Source of the DNA: Anaerobacillus sp. CMMVII
GTDB taxonomy: Bacteria; Bacillota; Bacilli; Bacillales; Anaerobacillaceae
Direction: 5' to 3'
DNA length: 64,000 nt
Assembly: GCF_025377685.1 (NCBI RefSeq)
Contig: NZ_JACEHK010000010.1
Span: 248,001 to 312,000 of the forward strand
The notes under the pieces were generated by a model, which worked only from the letters and a program-made list of their open reading frames with translations, ran no database searches and had not been told where the DNA came from. A program made the position numbers and the translations under genes. The number at the start of each line of letters is the position of its first letter. The stretch's first letter is position 1. This document shows, one piece after another, positions 27,353 through 36,476 of this stretch.

Positions 27353-27580
27353 AGGCTCTTTTCTAAAACATTGCTCCTGCGGTTACTCGTCGCACAAAAA
27401 AACTTGTTGCTTTTCAACCTGAAATAATTGGAAAAATTCCTTAGATGAAGATATTACCCAATAAATTTAGTAAGAAAAGAGCACTACTTACTAAATAAGT
27501 AGTGAAATCTTAGTAAGTGTGTGTAAAAATCCGGCTTTTGGGATTTTTACGAAAGCAACAAACTTTGCGAAAACAGCCTT
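27353..27580. repeat. Dispersed repeat family A (type A1), copy 2
   Basis: Starts AGGCTCTTTTCTAAAACATT and ends CTTTGCGAAAACAGCCTT, the same terminal inverted repeats as copy 1 at 10380-10572, with a near-identical interior. It has about 35 extra bases near the right end (AAAAATCCGGCTTTTGGGAT, itself a small hairpin). It fills most of the 27284-27663 gap between two regulator genes. Confidence 0.75.
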
Positions 27581-27663
27581 TACTTAAAATGGATTCTGAA
27601 TGTCGTATTGAAGAATGGTAATATAGAGTATAACGAGCTAAACTTAGAATAAGGAGATGACAG

Positions 27664-28302
27664 ATGAGAAACTGGGAAGCGTTACTAAAGAAAATGGAGT
27701 TCTTCGTAGGCTTAACATCGGAGGAAATTAGACCCCTCTTGGTACAAGCTGTAGAAAAGATCTTTGATGATAAAGAAGTTTTGTTTTCTGAAGGGGACCA
27801 GCGTAATTATTTGTATGTATTAGGTAAAGGAACGGTCCTTATCAGTAAATTAAGTGAGGATGGCGAAGAATCTTTTATTAATGTATTAACAACAGGAGAG
27901 ATTTTTCCTCATACAGGCTTTTTCGACGATCGACCATATCCAGGAACAGCAACTGCAAAGAAACAAGCTGAGGTATTAATGATACCGATTAGCGCCTTTG
28001 AACGATTTGTGGAGGCGCATCCGCATTTAGCATTTCGAATTATTAAAGAAATGAGTAAAAAGGTCTATTCCTTGCAACAAAAGTTAAATGAAATGCAGTC
28101 ATTGAATGTAGAGGAACGATTATTATCAACGTTAAGACAAATGAACAATTTGTCTACATCAGAACTGATTCATTTAACACATCAAGAATTAGGCAACATT
28201 GTGGGTGCTTCAAGAGAAACAGTTACAAGGCAATTAAAAAAATTAGAACAGCAGGGAAGAGTCAAGATAAAAAAGGACCATATCCTACTTGTAGAAGAGT
28301 AA
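27664..28302 (+). CDS. Crp/Fnr family transcriptional regulator
   Basis: A 212-residue protein with an N-terminal cyclic-nucleotide-binding fold (LFSEGDQRNYLYVLGKGTVL, TGEIFPHTGFFDDRPYPGTA) and a C-terminal Crp-type helix-turn-helix (LTHQELGNIVGASRETVTRQ). It lacks any cysteine, so it cannot bind the iron-sulfur cluster used by Bacillus Fnr; it is closer to cluster-free members such as ArcR or FixK types. A GGAGATGACAG site precedes the ATG. It is monocistronic with a palindromic terminator that it shares with fer. Confidence 0.88.
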   Translation: MRNWEALLKKMEFFVGLTSEEIRPLLVQAVEKIFDDKEVLFSEGDQRNYLYVLGKGTVLISKLSEDGEESFINVLTTGEIFPHTGFFDDRPYPGTATAKKQAEVLMIPISAFERFVEAHPHLAFRIIKEMSKKVYSLQQKLNEMQSLNVEERLLSTLRQMNNLSTSELIHLTHQELGNIVGASRETVTRQLKKLEQQGRVKIKKDHILLVEE

Positions 28303-28314
28303 ATAGACAAAAGT

Positions 28315-28343
28315 AAAAGCTTCCACAAGTGTGGAAGCTTTAA
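28315..28343. terminator. Bidirectional terminator between the Crp/Fnr gene and fer
   Basis: AAAGCTTCCACA and TGTGGAAGCTTT form a perfect palindrome between convergent genes. Confidence 0.85.
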
Positions 28344-28349
28344 ACTTAA

Positions 28350-28691
<342 letters not shown>

Positions 28692-28708
28692 TTAATCTTT
28701 CTACTCAT

Positions 28709-28765
28709 ATTGTATAAATAAATTCGGTATATTTCAATAGGAAAATCTATTGAGAATGCTTATCA
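28709..28765 (-). promoter_or_regulatory. Probable fer promoter with a Fur-like box upstream
   Basis: On the reverse strand TTGAAA (28737-28732) and TACAAT (28714-28709) are separated by exactly 17 bases. Just upstream, TGAGAATGCTTATCA at 28751-28765 matches the 7-1-7 Fur box TGATAATNATTATCA at 12 of 14 defined bases. The box could control fer or the divergent ypbB-recQ genes. The rest of the 28599-28936 gap is AT-rich with no other feature. Confidence 0.5.
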
Positions 28766-28936
28766 TATAAGGGTTTTGGCAGCTTATAAGACTTTTTAAC
28801 TGCAACTGTATAAACTTGGTATATAATTATATGGTTTTAAAAGTTTGAAAAAGTTGCCATATTGTTGATATTACTCACTTTTTAAGTTTAAGAGAAAATT
28901 CCATATCTTTTGAATTTTACATAGGGGCTGTTTACT

Positions 28937-29998
28937 TTGGACTATTTACAAATTATTTTTCTATTAATTTTAAAAAAATTTAATGGAAATAGAAGCGTTT
29001 TTGGTGCCTATCACATTTTAAAAGGGAAAAAAACCGCTCAAACTGTGCAAGATTGTCGCCTTTTTCACATCTCAACATTATTTGGTGTTTACAAACAACT
29101 AGAGAGATCGACCGCCCTAAAAGTAGTAAACCTACTCCTAGAAAAAGAATATTTGATTGATGCTGGTGAACAACGCTATATAGTGACAAAAAAAGGAGAA
29201 GAATTCTTACAAAGCAGATTAACTGAAGCCCCACTCCCAACTTACCTAAATGGTTTCATCTATAAAGATATTACGGATGTTTTTTGGACAAGAATGGTTT
29301 TACTAATTCAGTGTCTATCATTCCTTAAACTCAATCGTTCTGAATTCATACCGGTAAGTAAAGATGCCAGAACGCAAGCTTGGGTTAAAGAGAAACTGCA
29401 GAGTAGTGGCATGTCTCCTTCTCAGTTTGCGGATCGACTTTTTTTAGAGTTAGAAACGATGTTAAAACAGTTTTCTAATCTTGAAGCAACTATCTTTGTT
29501 TTACGACTAAGTGGAGTAAAACGTGTGGGTCTGACAATCGATCAGATTGCTCAGGAACTAAAAATAGAAAGTTTTTATACAAGGTTACTTTATATTGGAG
29601 TCATTCATGGGCTTATATCAAAGGTTTACGACCATCAAGATGAATTCCCGCTTATTTATAGTATTTTAGATCGAATCGAAACAACAAATCTCCTAACTGA
29701 AACGGCACAAAAAACGTATGCCTGTTTAGTAAGGGGGTTAAATATTGAGGAGATAAGTAGATTACGTTCTTTAAAACAAAATACAATTGAGGATCATCTT
29801 GTTGAAATTTGCTTAAACTATGAAGATTTCTCGATCGATTCTTTCGTTTCCAAAGAAATTCAAACAGAGATTTTAGCCGTCATGTCTGAACTTAAAACCA
29901 AAAGATTAAAAGAAATAAAAGACAAGCTTGGGCATACGATTACTTATTTTCAAATTCGTTTAATTTTGGCTAAGAGAGGTTTCTTAAATGAACGTTAA
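28937..29998 (+). CDS. ypbB: Helix-turn-helix domain protein YpbB
   Basis: A 353-residue protein of the YpbB family, which lies upstream of recQ in Bacillaceae and ends in a helicase-associated helix-turn-helix domain (LKTKRLKEIKDKLGHTITYF). The start is TTG at 28937 (MDYLQIIFLLILKKFNGNRS). The stop overlaps recQ by 11 bases, so the two are translated together, suggesting a shared role in DNA metabolism. Its molecular function is not known. Confidence 0.85.
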   Translation: MDYLQIIFLLILKKFNGNRSVFGAYHILKGKKTAQTVQDCRLFHISTLFGVYKQLERSTALKVVNLLLEKEYLIDAGEQRYIVTKKGEEFLQSRLTEAPLPTYLNGFIYKDITDVFWTRMVLLIQCLSFLKLNRSEFIPVSKDARTQAWVKEKLQSSGMSPSQFADRLFLELETMLKQFSNLEATIFVLRLSGVKRVGLTIDQIAQELKIESFYTRLLYIGVIHGLISKVYDHQDEFPLIYSILDRIETTNLLTETAQKTYACLVRGLNIEEISRLRSLKQNTIEDHLVEICLNYEDFSIDSFVSKEIQTEILAVMSELKTKRLKEIKDKLGHTITYFQIRLILAKRGFLNER

Positions 29999-31497
29999 AA
30001 AAGCTTTATACAATTTCTTTAAGTTAACGTCATTCCGTACAGGGCAACAAGAGATAATTCATGATCTTTTAAGAGGTCAAGACGTCTTAGCAATGCTACC
30101 TACTGGTGCAGGGAAGTCATTGTGCTATCAGTTACCAGCTTTTATGCTACCTGGGTTAACTGTCGTAGTATCACCTTTACTTTCATTAATGGAGGATCAA
30201 GTTCAGCAGTTAAAAAGCAAAGGCTTAAAAAAAGTGATTGCTCTTAATAGTTTCTTAAGCTATGAGGAACGGGATTTAGCACTTCGCCAATTACATGAAC
30301 AAAAGCTTATATATGTATCTCCTGAAATTTTACAGTCTAAATTTGTCATGGGTAAATTAAATAAACTAAAGGTCTCTCTGTTTGTTGTTGACGAAGCTCA
30401 TTGTATTTCACAGTGGGGTCATGAATTTCGAACAGATTACCTAAAGTTGAAAGAAGCAAGGCATCAATTGGGGAATCCACCTTGTCTAGCCATTACAGCA
30501 ACGGCTACTAAGGAGGTTCAAAAAGACATAACGGAGAAGCTTTCGTTAACAGATTATCAAACCCATATTTATAGTATGGATCGAGAAAATATTGCAATGG
30601 TTATCCATAGAGATGCGAATACTGTTCAAGAGAAAGTAGAAACACTTGTCACTTTTGTTCAGAAATTTCAAGGTCCGGGGATTATTTATGCTTCAACGAG
30701 AAATGGACGGAAGATTTAGTTAACGTCTTAAAAAGTAAAGGGATACAATGTATAGCTGCTTATCATGGTGGGATGAGTAATGAAGATCGCTTATTAATAC
30801 AACAACAATTTCTTAATGATGAACTCCAATTAATTTGTTGCACAAGTGCTTTTGGCATGGGGGTTAACAAGCAGAATATCCGCTATGTTATCCACTTTCA
30901 TTTTCCATTGCAGCTCGAATCTTATCTACAAGAAATAGGCAGAGCAGGGCGCGATGGAAAAAAAGCATTGCAGTTACTTTGTTTAGTGAGGAAGAATCTG
31001 TCTTACAATCTTCCTTAATTACGAGAGAATTTCCGAGCTTTCAGCAATTGAATGAAATCTCAAAATATTTACGGCTAAAAACAAACCAAGAACGTATAAA
31101 TGAATTAGCGTTAATTAATGAAACTGGAATTACTGAAATCATGTGGAGGTTTATACGTTTTCATTTAGAGGAACAAGGTGTTATAGTTGACCTAAAATAC
31201 TGTCCTGGAAATGATAGATTAAACGAGGCGTTTCAGCATATTAGTGAGAAAATTACAACAAGGATAAAATCAAAGCAAACTAAATTAACTTTATTTCAGG
31301 AATGGCTAAGAGAAAAAGAGTATTGTCGTAGAGAATTGGTTTTAAAGCACTTTGGGGAAAGTATAAGTGAAAAAAATGATCATTGCTGTGATATTTGTGG
31401 AGTAGAACTCGAAGGATATTTTGCTACAGAGAACTCATACAAAGAGTATCGTTTTCATTCATGGCAAACTGAACTAAAGAGTATATTCCATATATAA
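29988..31497 (+). pseudogene. recQ: ATP-dependent DNA helicase RecQ, two single-base frameshifts
   Basis: Three reading frames join into a 503-residue RecQ (B. subtilis recQ is about 496). Motif I is LPTGAGKSLCYQLPA, motif II VDEAHCISQWGHEFR and motif VI QEIGRAGRDG. The zinc-binding cysteines appear as YCRRELVLKHFGE and CCDICGVEL near the C-terminus. The first break is at about 30706, where AGAAATGG should have four A (TRKWTEDLVN); the second is near 30977, where TTACTTTG should have four T (QLLLFSEEE). Both are one-base homopolymer losses, so assembly error is likely. It overlaps ypbB and precedes ypbD as in B. subtilis. Confidence 0.85.
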
Positions 31498-31514
31498 AAA
31501 GAGGTTGATATAGT

Positions 31515-32096
31515 ATGAGGCAGGCTGATTTGATAAAAAAAATGACTGACAGGGAGATCTTGTTGAATTTATATATTACTCAGCTCTTCATGCTTGTAGT
31601 TGCATTAGTAGTTGGTTGGTATCTTTTTGAGAGCTGGAGTGACTTTTTTCGATTATTTAAGTGGGATCCCTTCTATATTTTTGTTCTTGGTGGTGGATCC
31701 GCCGTACTTATTATTCTATTTGAAATGGTTCTGGAGAAATATTTACCTAAATCTATGTTAGATGATGGCGGGATTAATGAGCGAGTTTTTCAAAATAGAA
31801 GTGTTCTTCACATCATTCTATTAGTCACTGTTATCGCATTTGCTGAGGAGATCCTTTTTAGAGGTGTTCTACAAACTCATTTTGGCATCATTCCCGCAAG
31901 TATACTGTTTGCCTTCATCCATGTGCGCTATTTATCAAAAATTGTTCTATTTGTTATTACGGTATGTTTAAGCTTTTATTTAGGGTGGCTTTACTTAATC
32001 ACAGAAAATCTACTCGTACCAATTTTTACACATTTTACGATCGATTTGGTGCTGGGATGTATTTTACGCTTTCGTAAAAGAAAAAATCAGGTATAA
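31515..32096 (+). CDS. ypbD: CPBP family intramembrane metalloprotease YpbD
   Basis: A 193-residue membrane protein with about five helices. The CPBP (Abi/CAAX protease) motifs are visible: AEEILFRGVLQ (EExxxR), FAFIHVRY (FxxxH) and the C-terminal FTHFTIDLVLG histidine. Family members cleave membrane-embedded substrates; the substrate here is unknown. It follows recQ after 17 bases with AGAGGTTG ahead, so it is probably in the ypbB-recQ transcript. Confidence 0.88.
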   Translation: MRQADLIKKMTDREILLNLYITQLFMLVVALVVGWYLFESWSDFFRLFKWDPFYIFVLGGGSAVLIILFEMVLEKYLPKSMLDDGGINERVFQNRSVLHIILLVTVIAFAEEILFRGVLQTHFGIIPASILFAFIHVRYLSKIVLFVITVCLSFYLGWLYLITENLLVPIFTHFTIDLVLGCILRFRKRKNQV

Positions 32097-32146
32097 TTGC
32101 ATTATAATAACTTTATGTAGTTTGATAGTTGAGGTGATAATGAGAC

Positions 32147-32449
32147 ATGCCATCAGACTTAAAAAAAGATCAGGCCGAGCAGCTGCGAAAGCATTTTGAT
32201 GATGTTAAAGAAAATGTTAATAATGAGAATGAGGAAATCGACGTATTGAGCCTTCCTTCAAGGAAAGAGAAATATAAAAAAAAGACAGCAGAACCAGAAG
32301 TTAAGCAAAAAGAAATCGATGAAAAACGAAACAAGCGAAAAAAACAAAGAGTTAGGTTTCCGTTGGTAAGAATTTTATTGATGTTATTCTTCCTACTTGT
32401 TATTTTAGTACTTACATATCCAAGTTGGATTGAAAGGCTAAATTTATAA
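32147..32449 (+). CDS. Short YpbE-like membrane protein without LysM domain
   Basis: A 100-residue protein with a charged, Lys/Glu-rich cytoplasmic N-terminus (residues 1-72) and one transmembrane helix (LVRILLMLFFLLVILVLTYP), ending ten residues later. Position after ypbD and the N-terminal pattern (LPSRKEKYKKK) point to YpbE, which in B. subtilis is about 240 residues with an extracellular LysM domain. The sequence after 32449 has no LysM in any frame, so the domain is absent rather than frameshifted. It may therefore have lost its wall-binding part. Confidence 0.65.
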   Translation: MPSDLKKDQAEQLRKHFDDVKENVNNENEEIDVLSLPSRKEKYKKKTAEPEVKQKEIDEKRNKRKKQRVRFPLVRILLMLFFLLVILVLTYPSWIERLNL

Positions 32450-32631
32450 TCTGGAATAATGGTATTAGATACTCTTATTGTAATAGGGGGATTTAATACT
32501 TTTTTGTTTACAGGAGTTTATTAAAATGGGACTTAAAATGATTTTTGAATTTTCTAATATTTATATTTACTTTAGTACGAATATGTAGTAAAGTAATAAA
32601 TGTAAATGACCTCTTATTTTTCTCTCTTTGT

Positions 32632-32660
32632 GAAAGCTTTTATAAGCTTTCTTTTTTTTT
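32632..32660 (+). terminator. Terminator after the ypbE-like gene
   Basis: GAAAGCTTTT pairs with ATAAGCTTTC and is followed by nine T. Confidence 0.8.
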
Positions 32661-32678
32661 AGGAAATTATGGATGCCA

Positions 32679-32905
32679 AGTTAACGTTGTACATTTTTGA
32701 CCGTTTAAGAATGTACAAATTACATATCCTCTTTTTCAAGTGGTTATAATTCTGTATGAACGATCACTATTCTATCGACTGTTACGTGGTGTAAACGCAT
32801 GTGGTTGAAGTTAGGATAGGTTCAAGTTGAAAAATAGTAAAGTATTCCGAACTTAGACCAAGTTCGGACTTGTTCAGGTTGAAAAATAGAAAAGTATTCC
32901 GAAAC
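32679..32905 (+). repeat. Dispersed structured repeat, family C, copy 2
   Basis: Matches copy 1 at 7731-7934 in order and orientation (TAACGTTGTACATT, GACCGTTTAAGAATGTACA, TTATAATTC, GACTGTTACG, GTGTAAACGCATGTGGTTGA). The 3' helix is better formed here, CCGAACTT with AAGTTCGG. A 30-base unit ending in AAAGTATTCCGAA is repeated, so the copy is longer. Like copy 1 it comes right after a terminator. Confidence 0.65.
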
Positions 32906-33257
32906 TAGTTTAACTGTTTTGAGTACTTGATTCTGGCACAAGCCTCATCGTCTCCTGAGGTTGCTTGTTAGTAATAAGCAGGGAAAAAGTATACATTTTC
33001 CTAGGGAAAAGCACACTTTATTTTTCCTAGGCCGCTAGCGCTTTTCTAATTTAGATTTCATTTGAGAAGTTTTGTAACATCCTTTTAATGTAAAATTGAT
33101 TGAAAATTAAAATTATTTCCTTTATAATAATAACAAGAAAACGCTTACGTTCCATTCAAATAATCAATGTTCTATAGATTAATAATTAAACATTCTATTT
33201 TTGTAATGTAGTAACTATTTCTTAGCTAACAAAAATAACCTGCAAGGAGTGATCAGT
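32906..33257. other. Intergenic region with CCTAGG palindromes
   Basis: Between the repeat and the next small gene lie TTTTCCTAGGGAAAA near 32996-33010 and TTTTTCCTAGG near 33022-33032, plus a CCTCATCGTCTCCTGAGG hairpin near 32943. No gene is visible. The last part is AT-rich leader with the AAGGAG site at 33244. Confidence 0.45.
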
Positions 33258-33479
33258 ATGACTTTAACGAAGCTTAGGAACAAGACGGTAATTACTGATG
33301 ATGATCTTGGATATAATCAACGGATAGGGATGCCTATTGAGGTTTTTTGTTTAGACAGAAAACAAACAATTGCCTTTGGAAAAATTCAATCATTTACAGA
33401 TTGTCAAGTTTGTATAAATGGTAATCATTATAGTCGAGACCAATATGTTCTATTTGGTTTTCCTGCTCAATTGCCATAA
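33258..33479 (+). CDS. Small hypothetical protein
   Basis: A 73-residue protein starting MTLTKLRNKTVITDDDLGYN and ending VLFGFPAQLP. It is chosen from ATG 33258 because AAGGAG lies 8 bases upstream; a GTG three codons earlier is less well placed. There is no signal peptide or membrane helix, and the pattern of short hydrophobic strands suggests a small beta-rich fold. I do not recognise the family. It ends at a perfect 15-bp stem shared with the convergent ypbF gene. Confidence 0.65.
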   Translation: MTLTKLRNKTVITDDDLGYNQRIGMPIEVFCLDRKQTIAFGKIQSFTDCQVCINGNHYSRDQYVLFGFPAQLP

Positions 33480-33480
33480 A

Positions 33481-33524
33481 TAATAAGGATGGAGCTGACT
33501 TGAGTGTCGGCTCCATCCTTATTA
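33481..33524. terminator. Bidirectional terminator overlapping the ypbF stop codon
   Basis: TAATAAGGATGGAGC (33481-33495) and GCTCCATCCTTATTA (33510-33524) form a perfect 15-bp stem. The right arm includes the ypbF stop codon at 33522-33524. Confidence 0.88.
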
Positions 33525-33974
33525 TTTATGAAATAAATTAATATCTTGGCTATCTTTAAGATACTTAAATACTTTATAGCGTTCCTGTAATTCTTCCTGA
33601 GTCCTCCAAAATTCGTAACTTCTATCCATAATATCTTCTCTTATCTTATCAACATCTTTTTCTGCTTTATCAAATTTTCGTTTAAAGTGAAACATTGAAT
33701 AAATTAAAAAAGCAAGAATGCCTAGGAGGGTGACAATAATGATGTCACTCACTATAAACGTTAAGGCAGAACTACCAAGACCACCAGTTACTTTCATTTT
33801 ATAATAGAAATACCCTGCAAAAATTAGTATGACAAAAATTGTGAAACCGCCAATAAAATTAAGGGTTGTTTGCATTTTATTTTCTTTTTCCTTTTTTTTC
33901 ATTAGCGATAGCAGTGTGGCTTTTGATAGATCAGTAATATTTATTTGCTTTAAAAACTCCTCTAACTCCTTCAT
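33522..33974 (-). CDS. ypbF: YpbF-like membrane protein
   Basis: A 150-residue protein with a soluble N-terminal helix (MKELEEFLKQINITDLSKAT), two transmembrane helices (LNFIGGFTIFVILIFAGYFY and FIVSDIIIVTLLGILAFLIY) and a long charged C-terminal coiled coil (KFDKAEKDVDKIREDIMDRS). Size, topology and location between ypbE and ypbG fit B. subtilis YpbF, of unknown function. GAGGTGATGAG precedes the ATG. It reads against the flanking genes. Confidence 0.72.
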   Translation of the reverse strand: MKELEEFLKQINITDLSKATLLSLMKKKEKENKMQTTLNFIGGFTIFVILIFAGYFYYKMKVTGGLGSSALTFIVSDIIIVTLLGILAFLIYSMFHFKRKFDKAEKDVDKIREDIMDRSYEFWRTQEELQERYKVFKYLKDSQDINLFHK

Positions 33975-34120
33975 CTCATCACCTCACATCTTCTTTATGG
34001 CCGCTCCGGTAACCATTAATGCTTTATAAGAAGAACCACCTTTAATTACATATTTATTATTAAGTTTAAGAAATAGTACAAGTTATTTTTCAATTAATGT
34101 TTTTGTGAAGAGTGTTGTTT

Positions 34121-34206
34121 TTGGGGTTACTACGATTCCAAAAGCTAAAGTTGACCCTCATTATGAGAGATCCAAATGTAGGCAGGAATCGAGTGTAGTA
34201 ACCCTA
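34121..34206. repeat. Inverted-repeat element before the kor promoter
   Basis: TTGGGGTTACTACGATTCC and GGAATCGAGTGTAGTAACCC are inverted repeats with a 3-base interruption in the right arm, about 45 bases apart. No T run follows. It could be a small mobile remnant or a regulatory cruciform. Confidence 0.5.
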
Positions 34207-34264
34207 AAAAAATGTTATCAGAAAGTTCATGTTATTTAAACTTTTTAAAAATAGTTAACAGTTA

Positions 34265-34292
34265 TTGAAAGCGTTTTCAAGCACTGTATAAT
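34265..34292 (+). promoter_or_regulatory. Promoter with a perfect CcpA cre site, for the kor operon
   Basis: TTGAAA (34265-34270), 16 bases, TATAAT (34287-34292) form a good sigma-A promoter. TGAAAGCGTTTTCA at 34266-34279 matches the cre consensus TGWAANCGNTNWCA at every defined base and overlaps the -35 and spacer, where CcpA binding would repress. The start of the ATPase gene is 155 bases downstream. The remaining 33975-34264 sequence holds only the inverted repeat at 34121-34206. Confidence 0.75.
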
Positions 34293-34447
34293 AGAAGTAT
34301 GGAAAAAAATAGTGCCATTCCCTTAAGGTCAAATAACTAATAGGGAGAATACTGAATCTGTGATTACTCTGTGAGAGCTAGAAAAGTATTTGGAGAAAGG
34401 TGCTTAGGTAAGTAGGAAGTTGTACTTTTCTTGAAAGGGGGAGGAAG

Positions 34448-35125
34448 ATGGATCATAAAAAAAGGATAAAAATCTTAACAGGTCATTTTGGTAGTGGAAA
34501 GACAGAGATCTCAATAAATTTAGCGATAAAAGAAGCGAAGCAATTTTCAAAAGTGGCCTTAAATGATCTTGATGTGATAAACCCATATTTTAGATCGAGA
34601 GATGTTGGGGAGCATCTTAAGGAATTGGGTGTTGAGCTTATAGCTCCTAAAGGAATTTTAGCACAGGCAGATCTACCAATTGTTTCACCAGAAATTTATC
34701 GAGTCTTACAGGATAAATCCTACCGTGTAATCATTGATGTAGGTGGCGATAAAGATGGAGCCACAGCATTAGGGCAATATTATCATCACTTAAAAGATGA
34801 AGATTACGAGCTTTTATTTGTTATTAATACGAATCGACCTTATGTAAGTTCAGTAGAGGGTGTAATAAATACAATTCGCGAAATTGAATCTGTATCAAGG
34901 CTAACAGTCACAGGTTTAATAAATAATACAAACCTAGGAAGTCAAGAAACGACTGCAGCTAATCTTCTACAAGGTATAAAAGTTTCCGAGGAAGTAAGTG
35001 AAAGATTAAATATACCATTTTTATACACAACATTGTCAGATAATATTAGCGACCCTGAGGAGTTTGAAGCATTTACTAATATAAACTATATAAAGCGTTT
35101 CATGACTTTACCATGGGAAAAATAA
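34448..35125 (+). CDS. P-loop ATPase of the MinD/ParA (CobQ/CobB) type, linked to kor operon
   Basis: A 225-residue soluble ATPase with a deviant-type P-loop GHFGSGKTEISINLA, a switch I region LNDLDVINPYFRSRDV and a switch II aspartate in VIIDVGGDKDG. Genes of this type often precede 2-oxoacid:ferredoxin oxidoreductase operons in Firmicutes. The role is unknown; assembly or iron-sulfur loading of the enzyme is an inference from context and from MinD/NBP35 relatives. It begins the operon and is followed after 16 bases by the ferredoxin subunit gene. Confidence 0.8.
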   Translation: MDHKKRIKILTGHFGSGKTEISINLAIKEAKQFSKVALNDLDVINPYFRSRDVGEHLKELGVELIAPKGILAQADLPIVSPEIYRVLQDKSYRVIIDVGGDKDGATALGQYYHHLKDEDYELLFVINTNRPYVSSVEGVINTIREIESVSRLTVTGLINNTNLGSQETTAANLLQGIKVSEEVSERLNIPFLYTTLSDNISDPEEFEAFTNINYIKRFMTLPWEK

Positions 35126-35141
35126 GGAGGAGAGAGAAACG

Positions 35142-35372
35142 ATGGAGAAGAGAGTCATTTTTAATGAAGATATTTGCAAGGGCTGTGCGCTTTGCGTAAA
35201 TGTTTGTCCACAAGATATTATCAAAATCTCTGAAACTATTAATTTAAAAGGCTATCATCCGGCGTATGTTGAAGATCAAGAGGCGTGCACTAGCTGTACA
35301 GCATGTGGTCGAATTTGTCCGGATGGAGTTATCACTGTATATCGTCCGATAGAGAGAAAAAACGCCTCATAA
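35142..35372 (+). CDS. korD: 2-oxoacid:ferredoxin oxidoreductase delta subunit (2[4Fe-4S] ferredoxin)
   Basis: A 76-residue protein with two cluster motifs: [12 protein letters not shown] near residue 12 and [12 protein letters not shown] near residue 50. It moves electrons from the catalytic subunits to external ferredoxin. GGAGGAGAG precedes the ATG, and the alpha subunit gene follows. The D-A-B-C gene order is that of KorDABC/VorDABC enzymes. Confidence 0.88.
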   Translation: MEKRVIFNEDICKGCALCVNVCPQDIIKISETINLKGYHPAYVEDQEACTSCTACGRICPDGVITVYRPIERKNAS

Positions 35373-35415
35373 AAAAGAGGGAAATAGAATGAACTTTAGA
35401 GGGGAGAAAAAGACA

Positions 35416-36476
35416 ATGACAAAGGTATTAATGAAGGGGAACGAGGTCATTGCCGAAGCAGCAATTCACTCTGGCTGTAAATACTTTTTTGGATATCCGA
35501 TTACACCACAGAGTGAACTTGTTGCGTACATGGCTAGGCGCTTACCAGAAGTAGATGGTTTATTTTTACAAGCAGAAAGTGAAGTTGCTGCAATCAACAT
35601 GGTCTATGGGGCCGCATCAGCTGGAGTTAGAGTGATGACGTCATCATCAAGTCCAGGTTTTAGTTTAAAGCAAGAAGGGATTTCTTTTTAGCTGGCGCAG
35701 AGCTTCCAGCGGTTCTCGTTAATATTGCTAGAGGAGGTCCAGGGTTAGGAAATATCCAACCATCGCAATCAGATTACTTTCAAGCAACGAAAGGTGGTGG
35801 GCATGGAGACTACAATACTCCAGTCCTAGCACCTAGTACCCTTCAAGAAATTGTAGAATTAACTGAAGTGGCTTTTGATTTAGCTGACCAGTATCGTACT
35901 CCTGTCATTTTGATGGGAGATGGTATGCTCGGTCAAATGATGGAGCCTGTAGAGTTTTCTGATCATGAGTTGAAGGAACCAATAAAGAAAGAATGGGCAA
36001 CCACTGGTACGAGGGGAGATGGGCCACCACGGGTAATTACCTCCTTGCAGTTAAATGATATTAACTTAGAGAATCACAATTATACATTACAGAAAAAATA
36101 TGAAGAAATTAAGCAAAACGAGGCACGCTTTGACACATACAGAACCGAAGATGCTGAATATTTCGTAGTTGCCTATGGCACAGTCTCGCGAATTTGTAAA
36201 AATGTTATTGATGCTGCAAGAAAACAAGGGATTAAGGTTGGGATGATCAGACCGATAACTTTGTGGCCATTCCCAGAACAACCATTTGTTGAATATCGCG
36301 AACTGGCAAAATCATTTCTAACAGTAGAAATGAATACCGGGCAGATGGTAGAAGATGTTCGCCTAGCTGTAAACGGGAGAGCTCCTGTTTCATTTTTTGG
36401 TAGAACAGGCGGAGTAATTCCAAGTCAATCAGAAATCTTGGAAGCTATTATCAATTTAGCAGGGGGGGAGCAGTAA
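35416..36476 (+). pseudogene. korA: 2-oxoacid:ferredoxin oxidoreductase alpha subunit, single-base frameshift
   Basis: The first frame starts [20 protein letters not shown] and has [16 protein letters not shown] and [16 protein letters not shown]. It stops at 35691 because the T run in ATTTCTTTTTAGC is one short; with six T it continues as [20 protein letters not shown] and onward to 36476, giving 353 residues. The protein is the pyrimidine-binding domain of the TPP enzyme. ATG 35416 follows GAGGGGAG. The stop overlaps korB. I regard the break as a probable assembly error, since the rest of the operon is intact. Confidence 0.85.

Noticed and set aside
29988-31497. Programmed frameshifting in recQ, korA or sleB
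   Set aside because: The sites share no slippery heptamer with a pseudoknot and the needed shift always corresponds to one missing base in a plain A/T run, so artefact is simpler.
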